Under the pieces are notes generated by a model. That model searched no databases and was not told the origin of the DNA. It was given only the letters and a program-made list of their open reading frames with translations. Source: Torreya grandis (lineage: Eukaryota > Streptophyta > Pinopsida > Cupressales > Taxaceae). From it: a stretch of DNA of 64,000 nucleotides. The DNA lies in assembly GCA_037957365.1 (NCBI GenBank), contig JARHVA010000348.1, positions 4,810,501 through 4,874,500 on the forward strand, read 5' to 3'. The first letter of the stretch is position 1. Each line of letters starts with the position of its first letter. Shown here one piece after another: positions 22,990 through 33,917 of this stretch. The position numbers were made by a program, and so were the translations under genes.

Positions 22990-24020
22990 TTGATTGGCAA
23001 TGTTGAATAAATAACTCTCAATGTACCTATAAGGGTAGGAATGTACACTGCATGTTTGGATTGCGTACCCTCCCTAGAAACATGATTTTTCAATTTGGCT
23101 GTAGAAAAAGTTAAACATAGGTCGTGCACTAGTTTGCCTTGCTTCCCTACCATCTTATGTATAACCATAAGCTATAGTTACGGTGCCAACAATCAACACA
23201 CACCCATGAAGTTTTCCCATTGTACCACTTGTTAACGCTGCTAAAATATCATTGTGGACAAAAAGCTTGACATTGCCAGGGAAAAATATGTTTGAAATAA
23301 TGACAAAAATCAGGGTGGTGTTCAATATTACAAAGATGTAAATAGTTATAATTTAAATTCGAAAAGTAAGAAAGAATATAAACTGACACTGATAGTTTTC
23401 TGGGTAGTATGCAAAACTTACAGTTATAGATTAAATGTTCTTTAGTTAATTTTCACTTGAAACAAGAGTCGCTTATACATCATAGCAACTAGAAGTTAGA
23501 TGACATGATAGCCCATCCACTTCTGAGATATTAAAATGAAATGATTAACATTAATGATCATATACATGATTCGAAAAAGAAATCTTGAAGGTAAAGCATA
23601 TCAAAGTTGACCAAGTAGAACCCAACTAAACATAGATCCCAAGCTTACTTTTGGTGCAACCTCTGATGGAAAGAAGCAATTTTAGGAGGTGTTGTCAAAG
23701 GGAACACAATCAATACCATTATTATATACATAAAAGTTCTTGGTGAGGTTATTAATAATAAAGTTTTCTTTGAAACCTAAGGAAATTAAAGTGATATATT
23801 TATGTTGCTTTGCCTACCTTTTATTGCTTGACACAAAGCTAGATAATGCTTCACATGACCTATATAGTGGATCTAGTGAGATTGACATTGCTGTTGCTTG
23901 TGGTTCTAATGAACCACAAGATGATGAAAACATCACAACCAAAGATGAAAATGAATATAGTGAATCATGACTATGTCGAGTTGTTTTTATTTTTGTCCAT
24001 ATATTGCAACATTTACACAA
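22990..24020 (+). repeat. ~1.0-kb duplicated segment, copy A
   Basis: Copy A aligns with copy B (24495-25474) at an offset of about 1480 bp over its whole length. Shared landmarks are GGATTGCGTAC, ATCAACACACACCCATGAA, GAGTCGC(T/C)TATAC, AAGCTTACTTTTGGTG, and an open plus-strand frame (23740-23970 here, 25220-25438 in B) ending in a DDENITTKDENEY-type peptide. The pair therefore arose by segmental duplication after the kinase-like exon had reached this locus. The plus-strand peptide is conserved between copies but unrecognised. Confidence 0.85.
23108..23296 (-). pseudogene. GlcNAc-kinase-like (BadF/BcrA family) exon, copy A
   Basis: Minus-strand reading gives IFPGNVKLFVHNDILAALTS, then GTMGKLHGCVLIVGTVTIAY, then GYT*DGREAR. 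This matches the central part of plant N-acetyl-D-glucosamine kinase-like proteins, BadF/BadG/BcrA-type sugar kinases of the actin-like ATPase fold. The HND aspartate and the glycine-rich phosphate-binding turn (IVGT-T-AYG) are recognisable. One TAA stop interrupts the frame. The presumed splice acceptor before the exon is CAA, where copy B keeps CAG. No other exon of the gene was found, so this is an isolated fragment. Family assignment is from remembered motifs and is fairly secure. Confidence 0.8.
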
Positions 24021-24097
24021 TGCACCTATGATAAAACTAATCTAAGTTTGACTGTTGAATATTATGATACTTTGCTTTGAATTATGAGTTGCTATTG

Positions 24098-24377
24098 GTA
24101 TCCATCATTTTTATTCTGAAAGTTTGATCAGGGCATTTGACCATTAACATGAAATTATGTGAAAAGAACAAAATTTATAGTTTGGATTGAAAATTCTTGG
24201 CTACCTGAAATAAAAATAAAAATAAAAATTGAAAATTAAATTTAATAAATCAATAAAACCTACATTGAGATGAAATTTATCTATCATAAACATAAAAGAA
24301 ACATATTAGATAGCATGTAATTTCATTTGAATATTTTTCAAAGTTGACAGGAATTTTATTTTATAAATGTAAACAAG
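24098..24377 (+). repeat. Dispersed repeat R, copy 2
   Basis: Same orientation as copy 1 at 18448-18722, starting TATTGGTATCCATCAT and ending TAAATGTAAACAAGT. It lies between duplicated segments A and B. Confidence 0.8.
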
Positions 24378-24427
24378 TGTAATTTGAACCCGACTTAATT
24401 GAATTTTATTTCAAATATTAGATAGCA

Positions 24428-24490
24428 TGCAGAAAAAATTGAACATTGGTCATGCACTAGTTGCTTGCCCCTCCTTACCATCTTATGTAT
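24428..24490 (+). repeat. Truncated third copy of the exon-flank repeat
   Basis: The sequence GCAGAAAAAATTGAACATTGG to CATCTTATGTATA matches the end of the kinase-like exon region in copy A (23100-23162) and copy B (24583-24650). A 60-bp piece was therefore copied a third time immediately in front of copy B. Confidence 0.7.
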
Positions 24491-24494
24491 ATGG

Positions 24495-25474
24495 ACATAT
24501 CTATATGTACTTGCAAGGGCATGAATGTACGTTGTATGTTTGGATTGCGTACTCTCCCCATAAACATGATTTTTCAATTTGGTTGTAGAAAAAGTCAAAC
24601 ATAGGTCCTGCACTAGTTGCCTTTGCTTCCCTAACATCTTTTGTATAACCATAAGCTATAATTATGGTGTCAACAATCAACACACACCCATGAAATTTTC
24701 CCACCATACCACTTGCTAAGGTTTCTAAAACATCATTGTGGACAAAAAGCTTGACATTGCCATGTAAGATATGTCTGAAATAATGGTAAAAAATAAGTTG
24801 TTCAATGTTACAGAGATGAAAATAGTTATAATTTAAATCCAAAAAGTAAGAAAGAATAAAAAATGACACTGATAGTTTTCTGGTTAGTATGCAAAACTTA
24901 CAGTTATAGATTAAATGTTTTTTAGTTAATTGTCACTTGAAACAAGAGTCGCCTATACCCTATAACAACTAGTAATTAGATGGTATGATAGTCAATCCAC
25001 TTGTGAGATATTAAAATGAAATGATTAGCATTAATGGTCAGATACATGATTAAAAATAGAAATATTGAAGGCAATGCATATTGAACTCAACCAAGTAGAA
25101 CCCAACTAAACATAGATCCCAAGCTTACTTTTGGTGGAGCCTCTAATGGAAAGAAGCAATTTTAGGAGGTGTTGTCAAAGACAACACACTCAATACCCTT
25201 CTTATCTATGTAAAAGTTCTTGGTGAGGTTATTGATAATAAATTTTGCTTTGAAACCAAAAGAAATTAAAGTGATATGTTGCTTTTCCTATCTTTTATTG
25301 CTTAACATAGAGCTAGACGGTGCTTCACACGACCTACATAGTGGAGCTAGTGGGAGTGACATTGTTGCTGCTCGTGGTTCTAATGAACCAAAAAATGATG
25401 AAAACATCACAACTAAAGATGAAAATGAATATAATTAATCATGAATATGTCAAGTTGTCTTTATTTTTGTCTAT
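24495..25474 (+). repeat. ~1.0-kb duplicated segment, copy B
   Basis: This is the partner of 22990-24020. Its similarity to copy A continues to TTTATTTTTGTC(T/C)AT at 25474 and stops exactly where the large LTR element begins. Copy A shows what the uninterrupted sequence looked like. Confidence 0.85.
24600..24778 (-). pseudogene. GlcNAc-kinase-like exon, copy B
   Basis: Open minus-strand reading gives ILHGNVKLFVHNDVLETLAS, then GMVGKFHGCVLIVDTIIIAY, then GYTKDVREAKATSAGP. It is the same sugar-kinase segment as copy A, without stops, and is preceded by a TTTCAG acceptor. The phosphate-binding turn is altered (VDTIII where copy A keeps VGTVTI), so any product would lack a key nucleotide contact. 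The exon is followed by unrelated sequence. Calling it a pseudogene rests on its isolation and on those substitutions. Confidence 0.78.
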
Positions 25475-27326
25475 TGTAACTCGGCCATGGCTGATGTAAC
25501 TCTGTAATATCTACTACCAATATACAATAATAAGTAATTATAATTCTTCATGATAATACTCAATAATAATATTCAATCTAATACAATGTACATAATCTAG
25601 ATACCTGGCTCCCTAGAGCATTAGTTCCCTAGACTCTCCAGTATCTATGGCAATCTCAAGTGTCATCTCAAAAGTAGTACTGCTATGGGGAGGGTTAGCA
25701 TCATCTAAGTGCTTTACCACACCAAATACAAACCAATGATCCCCCATACTATTTTCATTAAGGAATTTCCCTCCATGGATGAGTAGATAGTAATGGTTTG
25801 AAAATCCAGAGAGACTAACAAGTACACATGAGCTATATGATTTTAAACTAAACATGCAATGTATCATAGAAATGTATATTCTATTGCAAGATATCACACT
25901 AACATGTGAATCATACTAATGAAATGATAATGTCCCACTAAATATACTTTGGCCCAAATATTTAAAAATAATAAATGATAATGATCTGGATCAATCAATT
26001 TCATACACACCACTTGATCAGATTGCCTTCATCTAACATTGCAATGCTAGTAAGCTAGTGAAGTCCATCTTACTCTTTACTTTGTATTAACAATGTAGAT
26101 TGGTCAAATACAATTTAAATAAAATATTAATCAACTTATATCCTATTAACAAATTCGTCACATGACATGATATACATAAGAGTAATAACAACATATATTA
26201 AGTCCATCTAACATATGCATGAATCTTCAATTATATTTTATCTCATACTAGAAAAAATGATTATAAATATACCTTCTAGATAAACATACAAGTCAACAGT
26301 ACAATTCAACAACATAATTGGTTTCCAATTATCTACGCCCTATGGCATCCCATACTACCATAGTCTATTATTCTATGACTTAACTACCACATTTACACAA
26401 TCAATAACATGAATTAGTCTCAAATACATGCAAACACAAGAATTACACAACTAACTATATATATGATAAGTAAGTCATCATTCCATGGAATAAAATATAA
26501 CAACTAAACTCCCAAGTTTACATCCAAGTATATAAAAGTGTTTTCAACTGTAAAATCACAAGCTCTCCAAAGTAAATACTAGTATGTGTATAGTATACAG
26601 ACAAATGTGGATTACGTATAATAACTATAGTAAGTACCATTTAGGTAAAATATATTTATATACTATAATACCCTTTGATATCCCATGCTATCATAGATTG
26701 CCAACTACATATCAACCCATATGATTTTCAAGAATCAACTGACTTATGCCGATGATAACAAGTAAACAATAACCAATTTACCACCTAGGTATACTGCATA
26801 ACAACATGCACCATGATGAACTAATATACTTAAGTATAAAAACACATTTATAAAACATATCTCTAGTATGTGAGGCACACATGTATCCTCTACTGAATGC
26901 ACAAGACAAATAGTCATTCTTATTATTAATTATTAGTTGGCTAATTCATAAATCCCGTTATGACTTACATCTTAATGACTTATTATTTTTAGGAGCTTGT
27001 TCAAAGGGTTATAGATCATGATTACTAAGTAGTTTAATGATATAAACAAATCATCCAAGGAACTATAGGTATAATGTCCACATATCTACATTGGCTCATC
27101 TTAATGTATACCACATGTACACATTTCAGTGTAATGCAATTTCTAAACCATAGTTTAGCATTTTAATAAAAAATACCAAGCATAGTAGACAACTCATGAA
27201 ATAGTTAAAAATACATAGAACCAATGCATTATATACAATGGCTAGAACACCCAGAAACTTCATTTTCCACAAATGCAAAGAATCTAATATAACAATTGGT
27301 TGGTTGTTAGGGGGTGTTTTAAGTAA

Positions 27327-28070
27327 TCCTTCACTAAGTTATGCATGAGTAATACTTCCAATTTTAGTTAATAATCCACTCGAGAACTATATTAAAATTA
27401 AAATCACATACATTATATATTGTCAAACTTTAGGTGATGGTTTTCCAATAAGAGATTTAAAAACTCTTTAATGTTCGATCGGTCAACTCTTAGGTTAATC
27501 TATTTTATGTTTTGACAATAAACTATATAATTAATCAACTTCCAATTTTCATAATGATCTTTTAAATAATTAATTCATGTAGTCCCAAGCCTTTATTCAT
27601 CTAATTAGGTATAAGCAAACACACATAGAATACATATTGCTATGTTTCTAGAGTCATAATATATATACTTGCGTGAAACTCATATATATATATATATATA
27701 TATCCTTCACTAAGTTATGCATGATTAATACTTCCGATTTTAGTTAATAATCCACTCGAGAACTATATTAAAATTAAAATCACATACATTATATATTGTC
27801 AAACTTTAGGTGATGGTTTTCCAATAAGTAAGAGATTTAAAAACTCTTTAATGTTCTATCGGTCAACTCTGAGGTTAATCTATTCTATGTCTTGACAATA
27901 AAATATTTAATTAATCAAATTCCTATTTTCATAATGATCTTTTAAATAATTAATTCATGTAGTCCCAAGCTTTTATTCATCCAATTAGGTATAAGCAAAC
28001 ACACATAGAATATGTACTGCTATGTTTCTAGAGTCAATATATATACTTGCGTGAAACTCAAATGTATGTA
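27327..28070 (+). repeat. ~370-bp tandem duplication inside the 3' LTR
   Basis: TCCTTCACTAAGTTATGCATGA begins at 27327 and again at about 27704. Both copies run through CCACTCGAGAACTATATT and end in TATATACTTGCGTGAAACTC. The other LTR has only one copy (about 38187-38540), so the duplication happened within this LTR. Each copy ends at a (TA)n run, a likely site of replication slippage or unequal exchange. Confidence 0.85.
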
Positions 28071-28084
28071 TGTATGTGCGCGCA

Positions 28085-28236
28085 CACACACATGTTAATA
28101 TTTCATTATGTTATATATCTATCAAGAATCTTCTTGGATTCATTATATATATATATATATTAAAAATCTTCTCGGATTCATTACATATATTATATATATA
28201 TAAAGAATCTTCTCGAATTCGAATCTTCTCGGATTC

Positions 28237-28278
<42 letters not shown>

Positions 28279-29479
28279 AATCTTCTCGGATTCATTATAT
28301 ATATATAAGAATTTTCTCATAAAAATCTTTTCGGATTCTTATATATATATAATGAATCTGAGAAGATTCTTATATATATATAAGAATCTTCTCGGATTCA
28401 TTTTATATATATATATAAGAATTCGAGAAGATTTTTATATATATAAGAATCTTCTCGGATTCTTATATATATATATATATAATGAATCCGAGAAGATTCT
28501 TATATATATATAAGAATCTTCTCGGATTCATTTTATATATATATATAAGAATCCGAGAAGATTCTTATATATATAAGAATCTTCTCGGATTCTTATATAT
28601 ATATATATATAATGAATCCGAAAAGATTCTTTTATATATAAGAATCTTCTCGGATTCTTATATATATATATAGTGAATTCGAAAAGATTCTTTTATATAT
28701 AAGAATCTTCTCGGATTCTTATATATATATATATATATATATAATGAATTCGAAAAGATTCTTTTATATATAAGAATCTTCTCGGATTCTTATATATATA
28801 TATAGTGAATTCGAAAAGATTCTTTTATATATAAGAATCTTTTCGAATTCTTATATATATATATAATGAATTCGAAAAGATTATTATATATATAAGAATC
28901 TTCTCGGATTCTTATATATTATATAAGAATCTTCTCGGATTTTTATATATATATAAGAATCCGAGAAGATTCTTATAGATATAAGAATATTTTCGGATTC
29001 ATTATATATATATTATATAAGAATCTTCTCGGATTCTTATATATATATAAAATGAATTCGAGAAGATTCTTATATAAGAATTTTCTCGGATTTATATATA
29101 TATATAAAATGAATTCGAGAAGATTCTTATATATAATAATCTTTTCAAATTCTTATATATATATATAATGAATTCGAAAAGATTCTTATATATATATATA
29201 TAAAATGAATCCGAGAAGATTCTTATATATATATAATGAATCCGAGAAGATTCGAATCCGAGAAGATTCGAATTTGAGAAGATTCTTTATATATAAAATA
29301 TATGTAATGGATTCGAAAAAATTCTTATCCGTATATAAGATATATATTAAGAATCTTCTCGGATTCATATTATATATATATAATGAATCTGAGAAGATTC
29401 TTAATATATATATAATCTTCTCGGATTCATTATATATATATTAAGAATCTATATAAATATAATGAATCCGAGAAGATTC

Positions 29480-29521
<42 letters not shown>

Positions 29522-30078
29522 AATCTTCTCGGAACCTATATATATAATGAATTCGAGAAGATTCTTAATATATATATATGAATCCGAGAAGATTCTTAAT
29601 ATATATATATGAATCCGAGAATATATATATTAAGAATCTTCTCGGATTCATTATATATATAGGTTTTGAGAAAATTCTTAATATATATATATTAAAAATC
29701 TTCTCGGATTCATTATATATATATATATTTTTAATATATATATATAATGAATCCGAGATATATATTAAGAATCTTCTCGGATTCATTTTATATATATAGG
29801 TTTTGATAAGATTTATATATATATATATTAAGAATCTTCTCGGATTCATTATATATATAGGTTTCGAGAAGATTCTTAATATATATATATTAAGAATCTT
29901 CTCGAATTCATTATATATATATATATATATATATAAATTTTTAATATATATAATGAATCCGAAAAGATTATATATATATTAAGAATCTTCTTGAATTCAT
30001 TATATATATATATATAGATTCTTAATATATATATATATATATAATGAATTTTTAATATATATATATATATATAATAAA

Positions 30079-30115
<37 letters not shown>

Positions 30116-31091
30116 GAATAATTTATATATATATATAATGGATCCGAGATAGATTCTTAATATATATTAATAATATATAATGAATAATCTATATATATAT
30201 AATGAATCCGAGAAAATTCTTAATATATATATATTAAGAATCCTCTCGGATTCATTATATATATATTCTTTATATATATAAAGAAACTTTTCGAATTCAT
30301 TATATATATATAGATTCTTAATATATATTATATATATAAGATTCATTATATATATAGATTCTTAATATATATATTATATATATAAGATTCATTATATATA
30401 TAGATTCTTAATATATATATATTATATATATAAAGAATCTATATATATATATAATGAATTCGAGAAGATTCTTTATATATATATATAAAATCTTCTCAGA
30501 TTTATTATATATATATTAAGAATTTATATATATATAGATTTCGAGAAGATCTTTAATATATATATTAAGAATCTTCTCAGAATCTATATATATATAAGGA
30601 ATCCGAGAAGATTCTTAATATATATGTATATATTAAGAATTTTTTCGAAATCTAATATATTAAGAATCTTTTCGGATTCATATTATATATAGATTTCGAA
30701 AAGATTCTTAATATATTAGATTTGGAGAAGATTCTTAATATATATATATATATTAAGAATCTTCTCGGATTCATTATATATATATAGGTTCTTAATATAT
30801 ATAAAAAACCTATATATATATAATGAATCCGAGAAGATTTTATATATATATATATATAAAAAGAATCTTCTCGGATTCATCATATATATATATATAATGA
30901 ATTTGAGAAGATTCTTAATATATATATATTTATTAAGAATTTATATATATATATATAATGAATCCGAGAAGATATATATATATATATATATAATGAATTC
31001 GAGAAAATTCTTGATAGATATATAACATAATTAAATATTAACAACATATCCTATAATACAATATATATAAAAACACCACTTATATCCTTCC

Positions 31092-31141
<50 letters not shown>

Positions 31142-31290
31142 AAAAGATGAATCCGAAAAAATTCTTGACAGATATATAACATAATGAAATATTAAAAACA
31201 TATCATGTGATACAATATATATAAAAACACCACTTATTTCCTTCCATATATATAATATATATATATATATATATTACTGCGTATTTAACC
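28085..31290. repeat. 3-kb (TA)n / GAATCTTCTCGGATTC inverted array
   Basis: Runs of TA dinucleotides alternate with several dozen copies of a 16-bp motif, GAATCTTCTCGGATTC, and its reverse complement GAATCCGAGAAGATTC. Adjacent copies are often in opposite orientation, giving serial hairpin-forming palindromes. The ends mirror each other: 28093-28145 (TGTTAATATTTCATTATG...) is the reverse complement of the unit near 31145-31200 (...CATAATGAAATATTAA). The equivalent site in the other LTR (38537-38690) has one (TA)n run and one diverged motif copy. The open frames here encode only YIY and IFSDS peptides and are not genes. Confidence 0.95.
31000..31290. repeat. ~150-bp duplication at the array's right edge
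   Basis: The phrase GATAGATATATAACATAAT...ATATATAAAAACACCACTTAT occurs at 31011-31085 and again at 31170-31245, separated by a (TA)n run. The other LTR has one copy at 38609-38680. Confidence 0.8.
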
Positions 31291-33904
31291 AATATTTAAA
31301 CTAGGTTGATTGCCTATATGAAGTCTATATTAGATATTAGTATACTTTAAAATACCCAATTATATTATTCCATAAATCATTTTGATATTGCATACAATAT
31401 TAAATATCTAATTTTATATTATAATATTGCATAACCAAAATATAATCAAAGTGTTAATTATATATATTGCATTCTTTTTGGTTACATATATATTCCATTA
31501 AAATCATCCGAGATGCCAAGGTAGATTTATTAATTTATTTTACTCAAATTGATATTAAATAATTCACTAGTATACTACCAAAATATACTATTATTGGTGT
31601 TACATTCCCTCGCCAAATCGCTAAAATCAATAATTATTTTGAGGTCAAGTCAATGTTGAGGGTCAAACATTATATTAATATCAGTATTTAATCATTATAA
31701 ACAACCAACTAAATGTGGGTCTCCCTATACCCTTTTTGTCGATTCATAATAATGTAAAATTAAATATGCACCAACCAATGTATAAAGAAATTGGTAATAG
31801 AATTGAAGAAAGTTGGTTTCACCATATAATTGTTAAATGCAGGGAACTTATGTGAAGTGACTCATACTCCCAAAAATGCACACGATATGAGTACATATAC
31901 ATTATATGTATGTCTTATCTAGTCAAGGAGATAAATGCATATTTATAGTTTGTTGAAAGCATAGAGGGGCTTTTTGAGTTCATTAAAATCCTTGACTAAA
32001 ATAGATCATGGTTCTGTTTGAGTTGAAAGAGTTGAGATAAAAGAAATGGTGATGGTATTACTCTTGGGTTGAGTCAATAAAATAAAATAGCAGAACTTGA
32101 TATGGGAACAACATTAATGATGTTGAAAAAAAAAGGTTCTCCAAGAGGTTTGACTTATAAAATACAGAATTAAATAAGACATAAATTGATGCCTAAGCAA
32201 ACAACCATCTAACATGTTGAAAATTTTACATAGAACAATTCACATCACTGATGAACAGTTCGATGCCTATTCAGAAGTATTACCAATTTCAGTCTTTTGA
32301 ATGGATTTCTAATTTTTAGGTAATACAACACCCATAGAAGGAGATTCAGACTGATGCCTAAGAGAAGATAACGGCCCACCAAATTTGAACTAATGCCCCA
32401 AAAATATTAGCATAGTAATAAAAAATTATAATTTTAATATAAAGGTGTCTAAAATTAGAATAAAATTGATTCACATGCAATTTATTTTACATGTTGGAAT
32501 AACACTTAACACCCTAATTGTTTAAGTAGTTTTTAGTTGTTTAAGCTATCACTATTAGAAATAAAGATCAATACTAAGAGATACTAGGCTAACTGAACTA
32601 GATGGATTAAGCAGGGTATACAAATAATTTCTATGTGTGATATAGTTATCTCAAAACTAATAACGGAAAACTGTGACAACAGAACAACATTCATACCAAA
32701 AATTGATCTAGTTGTAAGGAGGAAACATAGTTTATATTATAAATTTATTATTTCTTTCCCAACGGAGGGTTTACCACTATTTCAAACTAGAATGATTAAA
32801 TATCTATCTATTACTCATTTTCTAGTATAAGGTAAAATTTATTCCAAATGAATAATTGTACAAAGCTTTCGTAAAGGATTGAGAAATTATAAATCTAGAG
32901 GGTATTTCCTATAATTATATCAACCAAACTTGTTTTATAATAATTTATATGTTAATATCCATTTTCCAATAACATAATTCCACTCACATTGCAAATAATG
33001 AATTTTAAGTAAACCCCTTACAATAAAATTCATTAGTTGATTCACTTTGTGTCTTCTTTCCATGCTCCATTTTCCAATGCTTAAGTTCTATCAAAAAAGA
33101 TTTGTGCCCTCCCTTAAATAAAGCAAAAGACACTTATTTTATCTTCCATCCTTTTGTTTTTTTTTTTATTTTTTTATTAATTTAAGTCTATTTTTTCTTA
33201 GTTTTTTAATTTATTTTTCTATTTTAATGTTTTTAAAGCAAAACAATTCCCTTTTATTTTAATTATGAACTTTTATTTTCATATTTAGCCAGTTTAAATC
33301 ATATTTTGGTAGTTTAAAAGAAAAATAATAAAATAATAAATAATAATTTGAATTTAAATTTTATTTTAATTAAATTTTACTTTTAAAATATTAATGACTT
33401 AATGGTTAACCACACAAAGGACTTTTATTCCTATTGCATACCTACTTAAGAAATCATAAACAATTTAAACAATCATTTTTAAATGCATTCGACATGACTA
33501 ATTATCATGGTGTGTGTAGGGTTTCGCTAGAGCTTTGTTGACCAATGATGTCTCCATCTACACCACCCTTTTTATTGATGCCCTCCCTCTAGTGTGCTTA
33601 AAAGAAGAATTCACCTGCGTCCACCTCACACACACACACAAATAGTTAGGTTATATCACATGACAATTGTAATCAATAATATGTAATTATAAAAATTCAT
33701 TAATATGATTAAAAATGAAAGCACATTCATACACCAACTCATGCTAAACAATCATAAATTATCATTCAATTAAGCAACTTACTAATATCTCAAAATAGCA
33801 TAATCTTAAGGTTAATCAAAAAATATAGTTAACATCATATGTATCTACCATAGTCATTCATAAATAGTAAAATAGTTAGCTTAGCGAGGAATCAGGTTGT
33901 AACA

Positions 33905-33917
33905 TCTTTCCTTCCTA
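33905..33917 (-). other. Polypurine tract of the LARD element
   Basis: Minus-strand TAGGAAGGAAAGA lies directly against the TGTTACA start of the 3' LTR. This is the position where second-strand synthesis is primed in LTR retrotransposons. It fixes both orientation and LTR boundary. Confidence 0.8.

Larger units (their letters stand above)
25475..33904 (-). repeat. 3' LTR, end-truncated and expanded
   Basis: It matches 36354-41362 from TGTAACTCGGCCATGG at the plus-strand left end to GTAACA at the right end. It is 8.4 kb instead of 5.0 kb because of a tandem duplication (27327-28070) and a 3-kb AT-rich array (28110-31290). The segment equivalent to 36149-36353 is absent on the left. Neighbouring differences such as TGTAACTCGG versus TACAACTTAA are mostly C/T and G/A transitions. 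Confidence 0.85.

Noticed and set aside
28070..29849. Several open frames of 60-147 codons encoding YIYIYI/IFSDS peptides
   Set aside because: They are translations of the (TA)n and 16-bp repeat array on both strands and have no independent coding evidence.
28085..31290. CRISPR-like alternation of a short repeat with spacers
   Set aside because: Repeats occur in both orientations, spacers are only (TA)n of varying length, and the context is a eukaryotic LTR. Nothing supports CRISPR.
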